Source: Pontibacter burrus (GTDB lineage Bacteria > Bacteroidota > Bacteroidia > Cytophagales > Hymenobacteraceae). From it: a stretch of DNA of 64,000 nucleotides. Position 1 is the stretch's first letter, and every line of letters starts with the position of its first letter. The translations under genes were made by a program, and so were the position numbers. Below, piece after piece: positions 34,234-43,197 of this stretch. The notes below the pieces were generated by a model. That model saw only the letters and a program-made list of their open reading frames with translations. It had not been told where the DNA came from and searched no databases. The stretch covers positions 62,001 through 126,000 of the forward strand of contig NZ_JAAGWD010000001.1 of the NCBI RefSeq assembly GCF_010686685.1. The letters run 5' to 3'.

Positions 34234-37020
34234 ATGAGTGAGAAAAACGAAGTGCTGCTGCGCATCCGCATTGATGAAGCAGAAGCCCAAAAGAAAATCG
34301 TCTCCTACCAAAAGGAGATCAACGCCGCCCGCGATGCCCAGGCCGCCCTTGCCAAAGCCATCAAAGAGGCTGGCAGCGCCACCGATGAACAGGTAGCCCA
34401 GCAGGTCGCCTTAAAAGCCCGGCTCAAAGAGCTGACCACCCAGCAGAATCTGCAGATCAAGGCTATTGACACCCAACGCAAGGCAGATCAGGCAGCAGTA
34501 GGTTCCATCAACCAGCTGCGCGCCCAGCTGGCAAGCCTGACTACCCAGTGGAATGAGCTATCGGAGGAAGAGCGTAACAACGCCGAGATCGGCGGCAAGC
34601 TGCAAAAGGCTACCAAGGACGTAAGCGATAAGCTGAAGGAGCTGGAAGCCTCGGTGGGCGATACGCGCCGCAACGTGGGCAACTACTCGCAGTCCATGCT
34701 CGAAGCCGTGGATGGTTCCGGCAAGTTGCAGCAGGCCATTGACCTGAGCAAAAAAGGCTACGACGAACTGAAAGGCCTGATCACCGATGGTATTGCGGCA
34801 CTGAAAGAAGAAGTGAAAGCCAAGCTCGCTGCCGAAGCTGCCACCAATGCCAAAACAGCTGCCGAAGCCGGCACCACCGCAGCCACTACGGCCAGCACAG
34901 CGGCCACCAACATTTCAAAAGCAGCTATTATCGGCAAGGTAAGCGCCCTGAAGCTACTCAAGCTGGCACTGGCTGCTACGGGTATCGGTGCGGTGCTGCT
35001 CCTGTTGGGCGGGCTCATTTCTTTCCTGACCAGAACGCAGAAGGGAATTGATACGGTAAGCCGCTATACCGCCGCTTTTAGTAAAGTGATGGGGTTCCTG
35101 CTGGATAAACTCTCCGCTGTAGGCGAAGCAACCATTGCCTGGTTCAAGGATGTCAACAACCTGGGCGACTTTTTAAAGAAGCTGGGCAACGAGATCCTGC
35201 AGAACGTGATCAACCGCTTAAAAGGTTTCCTGGTGATCTGGGAGGCTGTAAAGTCAGGCGACTTTACCAAGCTGCAGGATGGCATTACGCAGGTCGCCAC
35301 GGGCATTACCGACGCCTCTGCCAAAGCCAAGGCCTTTGCCAAGGAACTGGCCGATGTGGCACGGGCTGCAGCTGATGTGGAGCGGGAAACTCAGCGCATA
35401 GAAAGGGCTGAAAGAGCGCTGAACGTGGAGCGTGAGCAGGCCAATGCCTTTATTGAGCGCAACAAGATGCTGGCCGAAGATGCCACCAAGAGCGAAGCCG
35501 AGCGCATGGAAGCGGCCCGCAAAGCCTTTGCCAAGGAAGAGGAACTGCGCGGCAAACAACTGCAGCTGCAGCGCGACAAGATCGCCAACCTGATTGCCGA
35601 GCAGAAGCTGACCAACAACCTCAACGCGGATCACGACAAACTGGCCGAAGCGCAGGCCGAGCTTGCCAAGATCGAGGCCGAGAGTTTAGGCAAGTCGACC
35701 GAGCTGCAGAACAAGTTAAACGACCTGCGCAAACAGGCCCAGCAAAAGCAGCTGGAGGCTACGCGCAAACAACTCGAAGCCGAAGCCGCCCTGCTGGAGG
35801 TGCGCACCCAAAGCAGCCTCAACTCGGAAGAGGACCTGCTGGAACTGCGTCTGCAACTCTTAGCTAAGAAACAACAGCAGGAGCTACTTGCCGAAGACCT
35901 GACACAGGCCCAGATCAAGGTGATTAAGGAAAAGTACCTGGCAGAAGAAGCGCAGCTGCGGGACGAGTTCCGGGAAAACCAGCGCAAAAAGGAGCTGGAA
36001 GAAGAAACCCGCACAGCGCAGGCCAGGCTCACCAAGGCGCAACAGGTGCTTGCTATCGGATTCGGCAAGCAACAACTGGCACTGAAACAGCAACGGGCAC
36101 AAGGCTTGCTTTCTGCTGCAGAATATGAGCGCCAGCAGGAGCAACTGACCCTAACGCGCATGCAAAGCGAGATCCTGCTAATGGAGAAACACGCCGGGGC
36201 AGTGGAAGGAATGGATAAGGTGCTGGTTGAGAAGCGCGCTGCACTGGCCGAATACCTGGCTGACAAACAGATCAAGGCAGTAGAGAAAGCTGAAGAAGCC
36301 GATGCTAACGCCCACGCCAAACGTATTGAACGCCAGTTGCAGGAGCTGGAAATGGCAGACAGCTTCCTGAACGCCATGGGTGATATGTTTGCCAACTCCC
36401 TGACCGAACAAGGTTTTGCGATTGAGCAGTTTTCGCAAGGGGTACTGAATCTTCTTATTGACACGGTATCACAAGCGCTGCAAATGCAGGTGGCGGCAAG
36501 TGTTGGTCAAGCTACAGTTGGTGCAATTGCCAGTCCTGAAAGTATTGCAACCGCAGGTGTTGCCGGCGTAGCAAAGGCATTGGCGCTCGTAGCGCTCATA
36601 AAAACAGCTGCATCGGTAGCCAAAGCTGCTATCAGTAATTCTATTTCCAAAGATGGCGGGGGTAAATACTTTGCAGAAGGCGGCTATACAGGTGATGGGT
36701 ACGGTGCCCCTGATAGCTCAGGGCACAAGCCAGCCGGCATCGTGCACGCAGGCGAATATGTGCTCCCCAAGTGGATGGTTAACAGCAATCCTTCGCTGGT
36801 AGCCTCGCTGGAACAACAGCGTCTGCGCGGCTATGCCACCGGGGGCTACGTGCAACCACCCTCTACCCGGCAATGGCTGGGCGGGCAGCACACAGCGCTC
36901 AACTTAGACTACAACCAGTTAGCCCAGGCGATGAGCCGGTTCAAGGTGCAGGCTGCGATTCAGGATATCCGCTCTGCAGATAGCAAGCATACGGCCAAGA
37001 TGAACATTGTCAACCCCTAA
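34234..37020 (+). CDS. Phage tail tape measure protein
   Basis: 928 residues, the longest phage protein here. The N-terminal 600 residues are coiled coil rich in Ala, Glu, Lys and Gln (ARDAQAALAKAIKEAGSATDEQ, RIERAERALNVEREQANAFIER). A hydrophobic patch at about 245-268 (LLKLALAATGIGAVLLLLGGLI) and Gly-rich C-terminal segments (YFAEGGYTGDGYG, GIVHAGEYVLPKWMV) are hallmarks of tape measure proteins, which set tail length and help inject DNA. It is on the plus strand whereas nearly all other structural genes are on the minus strand. Confidence 0.92.
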   Translation: MSEKNEVLLRIRIDEAEAQKKIVSYQKEINAARDAQAALAKAIKEAGSATDEQVAQQVALKARLKELTTQQNLQIKAIDTQRKADQAAVGSINQLRAQLASLTTQWNELSEEERNNAEIGGKLQKATKDVSDKLKELEASVGDTRRNVGNYSQSMLEAVDGSGKLQQAIDLSKKGYDELKGLITDGIAALKEEVKAKLAAEAATNAKTAAEAGTTAATTASTAATNISKAAIIGKVSALKLLKLALAATGIGAVLLLLGGLISFLTRTQKGIDTVSRYTAAFSKVMGFLLDKLSAVGEATIAWFKDVNNLGDFLKKLGNEILQNVINRLKGFLVIWEAVKSGDFTKLQDGITQVATGITDASAKAKAFAKELADVARAAADVERETQRIERAERALNVEREQANAFIERNKMLAEDATKSEAERMEAARKAFAKEEELRGKQLQLQRDKIANLIAEQKLTNNLNADHDKLAEAQAELAKIEAESLGKSTELQNKLNDLRKQAQQKQLEATRKQLEAEAALLEVRTQSSLNSEEDLLELRLQLLAKKQQQELLAEDLTQAQIKVIKEKYLAEEAQLRDEFRENQRKKELEEETRTAQARLTKAQQVLAIGFGKQQLALKQQRAQGLLSAAEYERQQEQLTLTRMQSEILLMEKHAGAVEGMDKVLVEKRAALAEYLADKQIKAVEKAEEADANAHAKRIERQLQELEMADSFLNAMGDMFANSLTEQGFAIEQFSQGVLNLLIDTVSQALQMQVAASVGQATVGAIASPESIATAGVAGVAKALALVALIKTAASVAKAAISNSISKDGGGKYFAEGGYTGDGYGAPDSSGHKPAGIVHAGEYVLPKWMVNSNPSLVASLEQQRLRGYATGGYVQPPSTRQWLGGQHTALNLDYNQLAQAMSRFKVQAAIQDIRSADSKHTAKMNIVNP

Positions 37021-37057
37021 ATACAAAAGGCTCTCATAATCGAGAGCCTTTTGTATT
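37020..37057. terminator. Bidirectional terminator between tape measure and DUF4468 genes
   Basis: A perfect 16-bp stem (aatacaaaaggctctc and complement) with a six-base loop. Its arms overlap the stop codons of both convergent genes. It closes the plus-strand island. Confidence 0.9.
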
Positions 37058-37601
37058 ACCAGTCGGCACTTGTTGGTGTGCCCATTATCATTTTAATGCG
37101 TTGTATTTCATCTGTAACAGCCTTCTCTATTGCTTCTTTATGGGCCGTGCTTAGGTTCTGGTGTGCCAGTCCCAACGGTTTTAAATTACCGTTCGGGAAG
37201 TAATGTTTTTCTGGCACGGGTTGCATAAAGGTAGATTCTTCCAGGGGAACCAAGCCTTTAATTCTTTTCTCCTCAATAAGGAAATCGGTTATCGAATACA
37301 TATAGCGCCCATCTTTCTGTTGGAGAATCACACTATACTTAAGTTGTAGCGCAAGCCGGGTAGTATTGGTTGCAACCATCAGTTGCTTGCTGTCCTGCCA
37401 GGCAACTGCATTGCTTTCCTGTTTTATCACTTCCTTAGCCGAAGGTGTTATTGCTTTGACAGCTCTGGCATATAGTTCCGCTTGTGCCCCTTCCACCGGC
37501 ACCACTTCACTGTAGACGATCTTGTTATCAATGCGCGGCAGCTCCTGGGCAAGGGCCAGGACCGGCAAAAAGGCAAGCAGCAGGGAGAGTAATGTTTTCA
37601 T
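37056..37601 (-). CDS. DUF4468-like exported protein, probable moron gene
   Basis: 181 residues with a clear signal peptide (MKTLLSLLLAFLPVLALAQ). The mature part follows the DUF4468 pattern (KIVYSEVVPVEGAQAELYARAVKAI, LQLKYSVILQQKDGRYMYSITDFLIE), a periplasmic domain common in Bacteroidota. It stands alone between a terminator and a 150-bp gap inside the tail module, so it is probably an acquired gene that is not part of the virion, perhaps serving the lysogen. Confidence 0.75.
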   Translation of the reverse strand: MKTLLSLLLAFLPVLALAQELPRIDNKIVYSEVVPVEGAQAELYARAVKAITPSAKEVIKQESNAVAWQDSKQLMVATNTTRLALQLKYSVILQQKDGRYMYSITDFLIEEKRIKGLVPLEESTFMQPVPEKHYFPNGNLKPLGLAHQNLSTAHKEAIEKAVTDEIQRIKMIMGTPTSADW

Positions 37602-37751
37602 GTGGAAAGGGTTTTTGCCGTAAGTATACGTAAATTTCTATATAGGGTGCAAAAAGAAAAACCACCCCGTAACAGAGTGGCTTCTTTCTTCCCGCCTCCC
37701 CAGGCCCTTTATCCCTTGGGTTTATGATGGAACATAACAGGCGGGTATGCT

Positions 37752-39716
37752 TTACAAGCGCCACAGCTGGCACTCGGTCGGGCCCTGGCCGGTGAACTCT
37801 GATATTTGGTTCAGGTAAAAATAGCTTTGGTGCTCTTCCAGCCAGATTGGAATGCTTGGGTCATAGCCGGCCACATCGGTTACATCGAGCAGCAGCCGCG
37901 GCGTGATGCCCTTAGCCTTGTCCAGCACGCCCTGCAGCGCCTTATAGCGGGTGGGTAGCAGGGTTTGAAACGAAATAGGGTTAAACTGTAGTTTACAGGT
38001 GGTGCGGATAATCGCATAGCTTTTAGTCTTCCAAATGCTTACCTCTGCCTGCTCCCCTAGCACGGCCATGCGTGGCTCTACTTTCTTCGTATCGTAGTAA
38101 TAAAATTCTTGCTCCAGCAGCACCCATCCATCAGGCTGCGGCGCTCTGTCTTTTACGTACTCATATAGTCCCCATCCTCTCGGCACGTCTGCATCCCCCG
38201 ATGCATTCTTAACCCATACTTTATCTTTATCATTCAGGCTTAAGCTGTTACGGGTGGTAATAGTATCAGTGGCAACATCGTAGTTGCTTGGTGTAAGTTC
38301 CTTCCTGCTGTAAAAAGGAATACGGATACCCCCGTTTGTTTCTTCTGACGCTGCAAAAGGCAGCTCTACAATGTTCTTTTCCTGTTCAAGTTGCGTATTG
38401 TCTACAGTTAAAAAGTGATCACCGTCCCCTCCTAGCTCATCTTTTTTGTAGCGAAACCAGCTCTTTTGTGCAAACTCACCGAACTTGTATTGAACTGGTA
38501 CAACCCCGTTATACACTAATTTATCCGTCCAATCATAGGCGAGCACCTTATTTTCTTCCAGCTTGTTAAAAGGGGTAAAGGTCAGCGTGTTGCTATAGGA
38601 GTCAAAGTGCACTATTAAATCAAACAGAGCGCGGATGGCTTTAATGAGATCCTTTTGTTTGATATCCGGCAGATTCAAGGCCGTATTCCATTCAGTGTTA
38701 AAATAAGCCTCCTGCTCATATTTAGATGTAATGGTGTAATAGTTGTAAGTTGAATTACCCACCGTGTCGCCTCCTGCTGGTATGAGGTTGGTACGAATCG
38801 TCCACACTTCCAGTCCAGCCAGATCCATTGTTGGGTGTATCTTAAACCTGGCATTTAACTTTGTAAGCCCCAGTGTAGTAACCGGCACTTCCTGCACATC
38901 CAACCATACTCCATTCCTTCTGAGGTATACCCCGATAGAAGAAGCCTGCGCTTCTGAGATAAAAGCCGCATCTACTTCTACTGTTACGTTCAACACTCCC
39001 GGATCATGCACCGGGATAGCTGCGGTGTTGTTTAGCCTCGTGTCCATTTCAACAATGCGGGCATTTATCCAGTCTTCTGTATGCAGTGGCTTTTCGTTAG
39101 AAAAAGGCAACACCAGTTTATCCCACAGCTCATCCGGGATACCGTTATAGTTTACCCCGGCCTCCTGCAGTATCTGCTCGAACACAGTGCGGGTAAACAC
39201 ACTCGGGAACAGATCCTCTGCCCATGCCGAAGCAGCATCAAACGGCTTACCCGTATCGTAAGGCGCGTAGATATAACCGTGCTCAGGTGTTCTCCAGCTA
39301 GAAGCTCCAGCCACTACCTGTTCAAAATCCCACGCATGGTCAAACCTACTCAAATCCAGGTCGCGGATGCTCTTATCGCCCAGGCGTTCAAACAAATCCA
39401 CCGCACCCGAAAACAGGTCCACCTCGTAGCCCTCGGCTCCCGCACCCAGCAGGTAGGCTTTGGGCAAAGGCAACACTTCCACCCCATCGTGCAGGGCCTG
39501 CGCCTCCAGCACCCGGTAAGGCACGGGCGAGAGGCTGCTCACCTGCCGGGCATTGCCGGTCAGGCGGTGGTTGCGCTCGGTATAAGGCAGCGTGAGCGTG
39601 TTGGAATACGAGCTCTGCACCGTATCGGGCCGCGTGATGTCGTTGGATTGCACCGTCACCGCAAACACCGTGTCGGGTGCCAGGTCGGCTTTCTCGCCGT
39701 TCAAGTAGAGTTCCAT
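37752..39716 (-). CDS. Large phage tail or baseplate protein
   Basis: 654 residues, beta-rich, with no signal peptide. The N-terminus MELYLNGEKADLAPDTVFAV and the segment TVQSSYSNTLTLPYTERNHR recur in Bacteroidota prophage tail genes. The middle has DIKQKDLIKAIRALFDLIVHFD and TLTFTPFNKLEENKVLAYDW, which resemble tail-hub proteins. It shares one base with the preceding gene (TGATG). A hub or tail-tip role is likely but not proven. Confidence 0.65.
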   Translation of the reverse strand: MELYLNGEKADLAPDTVFAVTVQSNDITRPDTVQSSYSNTLTLPYTERNHRLTGNARQVSSLSPVPYRVLEAQALHDGVEVLPLPKAYLLGAGAEGYEVDLFSGAVDLFERLGDKSIRDLDLSRFDHAWDFEQVVAGASSWRTPEHGYIYAPYDTGKPFDAASAWAEDLFPSVFTRTVFEQILQEAGVNYNGIPDELWDKLVLPFSNEKPLHTEDWINARIVEMDTRLNNTAAIPVHDPGVLNVTVEVDAAFISEAQASSIGVYLRRNGVWLDVQEVPVTTLGLTKLNARFKIHPTMDLAGLEVWTIRTNLIPAGGDTVGNSTYNYYTITSKYEQEAYFNTEWNTALNLPDIKQKDLIKAIRALFDLIVHFDSYSNTLTFTPFNKLEENKVLAYDWTDKLVYNGVVPVQYKFGEFAQKSWFRYKKDELGGDGDHFLTVDNTQLEQEKNIVELPFAASEETNGGIRIPFYSRKELTPSNYDVATDTITTRNSLSLNDKDKVWVKNASGDADVPRGWGLYEYVKDRAPQPDGWVLLEQEFYYYDTKKVEPRMAVLGEQAEVSIWKTKSYAIIRTTCKLQFNPISFQTLLPTRYKALQGVLDKAKGITPRLLLDVTDVAGYDPSIPIWLEEHQSYFYLNQISEFTGQGPTECQLWRL

Positions 39717-40618
39717 CAGTTTCTCAGCGTGTTTAGCGGTGCTTTCACTACTTCCACCACCAGGTCATAGCTCGTTCTACCCAACGGCATCGGGGCCAGG
39801 TTCGCCGGCTGCACGTACACTTCCTCTGTGCTCCCATCCGGATGGTGTATCCAGACTTTAGGCGACGTATAGAGCTGCCACAGGGCCGTGTAACGGTTAT
39901 AGTTCAGGCCACTGGTACGCAGCACCATGCCCGGGTTGCCTGCTTTGGAGGCGGCGGCTTTCAGGCCATTGGCAAGGGTATACTCGCCACTGGCTTCCGA
40001 AGTGAAGGGTTTGTCCACCTTGCCCGTAAAGTGCCAGGTGTCGATGCCGCCCAAACTGTTGTACCAGCGCAGGCACACGCCATCTGCGCAGGGCAGCACG
40101 TCAATCACCTTTACTTCGGTAAAGGCTTTGGGCGCATAGGTGCAACTACCGTCATCCTGCACCGCGTCCGGGTTGTAGTTCTGGGCTTCCGGATCCATGC
40201 AGCCGCGCACGACGTAGCCGCAAAGCGTGCTGTTCACTTCGATCACCGCCCCCCAGCGTTCGCCGCCACTGCCGTTTGCCACAACCTGTTGCCGCGTAGT
40301 GCCGTTGCAGTCATCGCGCAGGTAGGTGCCGTCCGGCAACACGTAGCCGCAGTCTGCCGAGTTGGCTTTCTGTTGCGTGGTAAAGCCGCCAGTGCCATCG
40401 TGGTAGTAGCCGGTTTCAGTCGTTCCCGAACAGGTGAAGTGAAAGCGATCTGAGGCGGGGCGGCTGTAGTCTTCCGGCGCAAAGCCTTCGGCAAAGGCCA
40501 GGCCCGACACGTCGCTGTAGTCCACCTCGCCTGAGCTCGTGTTGTAATCCCAGCGCTGGCGGCGGTACAGGTTGCCGCCCTGGGGGGTGAAGGTTTCTTT
40601 TAGCTTTATCATGACCAT
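39716..40618 (-). CDS. Cys-rich tail or fibre protein with TSP3-like motif
   Basis: 300 residues. The centre carries GCMDPEAQNYNPDAVQDDGS followed by Cys, the short Asp- and Cys-rich calcium-type motif known from Bacteroidota surface proteins. Before it are two related strand-Cys units (CGYVLPDGTYLRDDCNGTT and TLCGYVVRGC), reminiscent of DUF5977-like adhesive repeats. The remainder is beta-rich and ends NYNRYTALWQLYTSP. It probably forms part of the tail tip or fibre that meets the host surface. Confidence 0.65.
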   Translation of the reverse strand: MVMIKLKETFTPQGGNLYRRQRWDYNTSSGEVDYSDVSGLAFAEGFAPEDYSRPASDRFHFTCSGTTETGYYHDGTGGFTTQQKANSADCGYVLPDGTYLRDDCNGTTRQQVVANGSGGERWGAVIEVNSTLCGYVVRGCMDPEAQNYNPDAVQDDGSCTYAPKAFTEVKVIDVLPCADGVCLRWYNSLGGIDTWHFTGKVDKPFTSEASGEYTLANGLKAAASKAGNPGMVLRTSGLNYNRYTALWQLYTSPKVWIHHPDGSTEEVYVQPANLAPMPLGRTSYDLVVEVVKAPLNTLRN

Positions 40619-40722
40619 AGGGTTTTAACTATAGCATTATACATATGGCTTTCCCAGACCCACACCTGGGGCAGGGCAGGGGCCGTGAGCAGGCGGCGCA
40701 GGGTGTAGAGGAAAGGGTTCAT
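40609..40722 (-). CDS. Possible 37-residue phage protein
   Basis: The start at 40722 (MNPFLYTLRRLLTAP) lies four bases after the preceding stop, and the frame ends inside the next start region with a 10-base overlap. It carries ALPQVWVWESHMYNAIVKTL. The tight packing supports translation; otherwise nothing is recognised. Confidence 0.4.
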   Translation of the reverse strand: MNPFLYTLRRLLTAPALPQVWVWESHMYNAIVKTLWS

Positions 40723-40726
40723 CCGA

Positions 40727-41212
40727 TCAGGTTGTAAAGGTTTCCACGTAGCGTAATTCCGGTAATTTTTCCAGGTCCGCAGGGGCCAGTAAATGGGCAT
40801 CTTTGCGCCCTAAGCACAGCCCCACGTACTCGGAGCAGAACAAGCCCGGCCATAATCTAACACCGTCTTTGCCGTTCCAGTCATGGCCGATCAAGAGCCA
40901 CTTTCTTCGGACAATGTGCAGCCCGAACTGTAGCAGGTCTAAAAAGCCATAGCCCCCGTGCACCGGCACGTCTACTAAGGGCACAAGCGGTTCATAGACT
41001 TTTACCTGCCTTCTTTTCATGGCTTTCCACTGCTCAAAGTCTGTCTCTTTATAGCCCGAGCCTACCAGCTCCTGCACCTTGCCATCTACTAAAATAGCGG
41101 CGTGGTTGGGGCCGTAGGTCAGCATGCGGATCAGCAGGCTCAGCACTGATAAGAAATTCCACTCCCAGTAGTTAGAGATCAGCAGGATTCTCGGTTGTTC
41201 CATGATAGTCAT
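40727..41212 (-). CDS. Permuted papain-fold (YiiX/NlpC-P60-like) hydrolase in the tail module
   Basis: 161 residues. An early His in YGPNHAAILVDGKVQELVGSG and a late Cys in GLFCSEYVGLCLG give the circularly permuted order of YiiX-type NlpC/P60 enzymes, where CSE[LY]V is the nucleophile motif. Members cleave peptidoglycan cross-links, amide bonds or lipid esters. In a tail gene cluster it could locally open the host wall during DNA entry. It overlaps the preceding gene by up to 41 bases, so a start at the second Met (41203) is possible. Confidence 0.65.
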   Translation of the reverse strand: MTIMEQPRILLISNYWEWNFLSVLSLLIRMLTYGPNHAAILVDGKVQELVGSGYKETDFEQWKAMKRRQVKVYEPLVPLVDVPVHGGYGFLDLLQFGLHIVRRKWLLIGHDWNGKDGVRLWPGLFCSEYVGLCLGRKDAHLLAPADLEKLPELRYVETFTT

Positions 41213-41678
41213 AAGTTGGCAGGGCGTTCACATCCTCTAAAGCATTGCGGTTGCCTTGTGCATCAAAAAAGCGGTTGTGCGGGTGGCCTAAAAAGCCGCT
41301 CCCTTCGTAAGCCCCGCCCGCTGCCAGGATGTTTAAGATGTTCTTTTCCAGTTGCGACCTTAACTGGTCAAAGAAGAACTGCGCTTCATCGCCCCTTGTG
41401 TTCTCACTTATCACTCTACTAAAGGAAGGCGACAATAACCCGGTCGGGGTAAACTGGTCGTCGTAGAATTCAGTTCTAATAGTGATATTACCCTCCCGGT
41501 CGCTTTCCACGTGCAGCGATTTAAAGGTGAGCTTGCGCTGCTGCCCTGAAAAGCTATCCGCTTCCTGTGGAATTAATTGAATGGGCAGCCAGTTGCCCTG
41601 TTCGTCTTTGCCGAACTGGGCGGTGTAGTGCTTTGCCTCACCTTGGGCATTGGTTCTGGTAAATTGCTCTTGTGCCAT
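41172..41678 (-). CDS. Hypothetical phage tail-region protein
   Basis: 168 residues with strand-rich sequence such as GNWLPIQLIPQEADSFSGQQ and NITIRTEFYDDQFTPTGLLS, then a helical part (DEAQFFFDQLRSQLEKNILN). It lies two bases after the propeller-like gene and overlaps the hydrolase gene. Unrecognised; probably a minor tail protein. Confidence 0.55.
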   Translation of the reverse strand: MAQEQFTRTNAQGEAKHYTAQFGKDEQGNWLPIQLIPQEADSFSGQQRKLTFKSLHVESDREGNITIRTEFYDDQFTPTGLLSPSFSRVISENTRGDEAQFFFDQLRSQLEKNILNILAAGGAYEGSGFLGHPHNRFFDAQGNRNALEDVNALPTYDYHGTTENPADL

Positions 41679-41680
41679 AA

Positions 41681-42481
41681 TTATGCGTAGCGTATGGTAA
41701 CTTTGTAAAGATTCCCTGCTTGGGAAAGGGCGTAAAATTCTTTTCCTCTAAATATCACGCCGAACATCGGCTCGCTCACCTTTTCATCGAGCAGCACCCG
41801 GTTGGCTGAAAATAGTTTCAACCCCGGGTTGACGCCGCGCATGGCAAAGAGGATCAGTCCATTTACCCCCCAGGCATGCCGCCCTTGCACACCATAGATG
41901 CCGCCTCCTTTGTTAAAAAAAGTCAGGGAATTTCCAAACTGTCCTGTTGGAATATGATAGGGCAAAAACAAGGGACCTATGCTGAAGTAGATGGTATCTC
42001 CCACTATGGAGAGGCAAGTTGTCTGAGAGGTGTTTGACTGATTTAGATCGGCTGTAAGCACTCCAGCTGCGTCGTATACCCGTGCACCATAGGGGTTGAA
42101 ATTGGAGGCTATATAGTATCGTCCTGTCCTATACACGGCATCCTGAGAAAAATTAACGCTCCCAAACTGCCGCGTCACCGCAAACGTAGCAGGATGCAAC
42201 ACGCTTACCTTCGCAGCAGAAGCATAATTGCCAATACAAAGCTCATCTCCCAACATTTTTACCCAGTGCGGGGCGCCGCCAACCGAAATCACGTCCAGTG
42301 CTTGCCGCGTGTTTACATCATAGCGGTGCAGCTTGCCTGTAGTATCTACCGCAACCAACACCTCACCGATATATTCTAATCCGCGATAATCTCCCCCTGA
42401 AGGGAAAGTGTGTATGATTTGCGCGCCAAACCCAACGGGTGTCTGTTTCTTCAGCACCGATTGATAATACCCTCCTATCAT
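41681..42481 (-). CDS. Beta-propeller-like phage tail protein
   Basis: 266 residues with repeated blade-like strands: GLEYIGEVLVAVDTTGKLHRYD, HWVKMLGDELCIGNYASAAKV, VYRTGRYYIASNFNPYGARVYD and TCLSIVGDTIYFSIGPLFL. The spacing of about 40 residues suggests five or six blades. No signal peptide. Its position between fibre genes suggests a receptor- or carbohydrate-binding part of the tail. It overlaps the upstream gene by four bases. Confidence 0.6.
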   Translation of the reverse strand: MIGGYYQSVLKKQTPVGFGAQIIHTFPSGGDYRGLEYIGEVLVAVDTTGKLHRYDVNTRQALDVISVGGAPHWVKMLGDELCIGNYASAAKVSVLHPATFAVTRQFGSVNFSQDAVYRTGRYYIASNFNPYGARVYDAAGVLTADLNQSNTSQTTCLSIVGDTIYFSIGPLFLPYHIPTGQFGNSLTFFNKGGGIYGVQGRHAWGVNGLILFAMRGVNPGLKLFSANRVLLDEKVSEPMFGVIFRGKEFYALSQAGNLYKVTIRYA

Positions 42482-43197
42482 ACCGGTTGTGTTATGGTGT
42501 AGAACTTATTATTCGCGTCAATGTAGTGCAGGCGGATCACGTTCTTCTTGCCACTCGTTGCATCAAAAGCGCCGCCGTTCTCATTCAGCCAGCCACTCCC
42601 TACACTCACGGTGTTGGTGCCGTTGCCCGTTACCAGCACCGTTAAGGTGGTATCGAGCAGATTACCGCTTGCCGCATGGTTGAGCACATGGTTGGCCGAA
42701 AAGGCATCGCCGGTGCCGCCCAGCTTCATCACTTTGTTCGCGTCAAAGGTGTTGGTGGCCGCAAACGGAGTCAGCGCGGTGGGCTTGAGTTTATCCAGTG
42801 CTTCCTTCACCACTTTATTCTGAACAGGATTGGTACTGGTAGCGCTTAGTTCAGCATCAACTGTAATGGAGCTGCCACCAGCCGTATCCTCAAACACCAA
42901 CTTCCAATTGGCATCATCTGCCACCGGCTCTGCAGCGGACTCATGATCTGTCAGGCATTGCCAAAACTTATTACCATCCAAAGAGATCGCTATCCAACCG
43001 GCTTTGAACGCTCCAGCTCTCCAGGTGCCAAAGTAGAAATCAGAACCGCCCCCTTTGCTTTGTAGCCACAACTGCAGCTCCTGAAAGGTCTTATAACTCA
43101 GCTTGCCTGACGTGCCATCACGAAATGGCAGCTGATCGGCATCAGCAGCTTCGGGTTTGTGCACAAACTGGTGTACCTGTTTTTTCTCTATAGCCAT
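42478..43197 (-). CDS. Tail fibre protein
   Basis: 239 residues. The segment ELSATSTNPVQNKVVKEALD is a well-known fibre motif of Bacteroidota phages, the transition between the trimerising stalk and the distal domain. Before it are HKPEAADADQLPFRDGTSGKL and a Trp-rich module (FGTWRAGAFKAGWIAISL). The distal part is Asn/Gly/Thr-rich and ends in strands (KNVIRLHYIDANNKFYTI). It shares one base with the upstream gene. Confidence 0.75.
   Translation of the reverse strand: MAIEKKQVHQFVHKPEAADADQLPFRDGTSGKLSYKTFQELQLWLQSKGGGSDFYFGTWRAGAFKAGWIAISLDGNKFWQCLTDHESAAEPVADDANWKLVFEDTAGGSSITVDAELSATSTNPVQNKVVKEALDKLKPTALTPFAATNTFDANKVMKLGGTGDAFSANHVLNHAASGNLLDTTLTVLVTGNGTNTVSVGSGWLNENGGAFDATSGKKNVIRLHYIDANNKFYTITQPV

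Noticed and set aside
35631-36464. 277-codon open frame on the minus strand rich in Ser, Arg and Cys
   Set aside because: It mirrors the Ala/Glu/Lys-rich coiled coil of the tape measure gene on the opposite strand.
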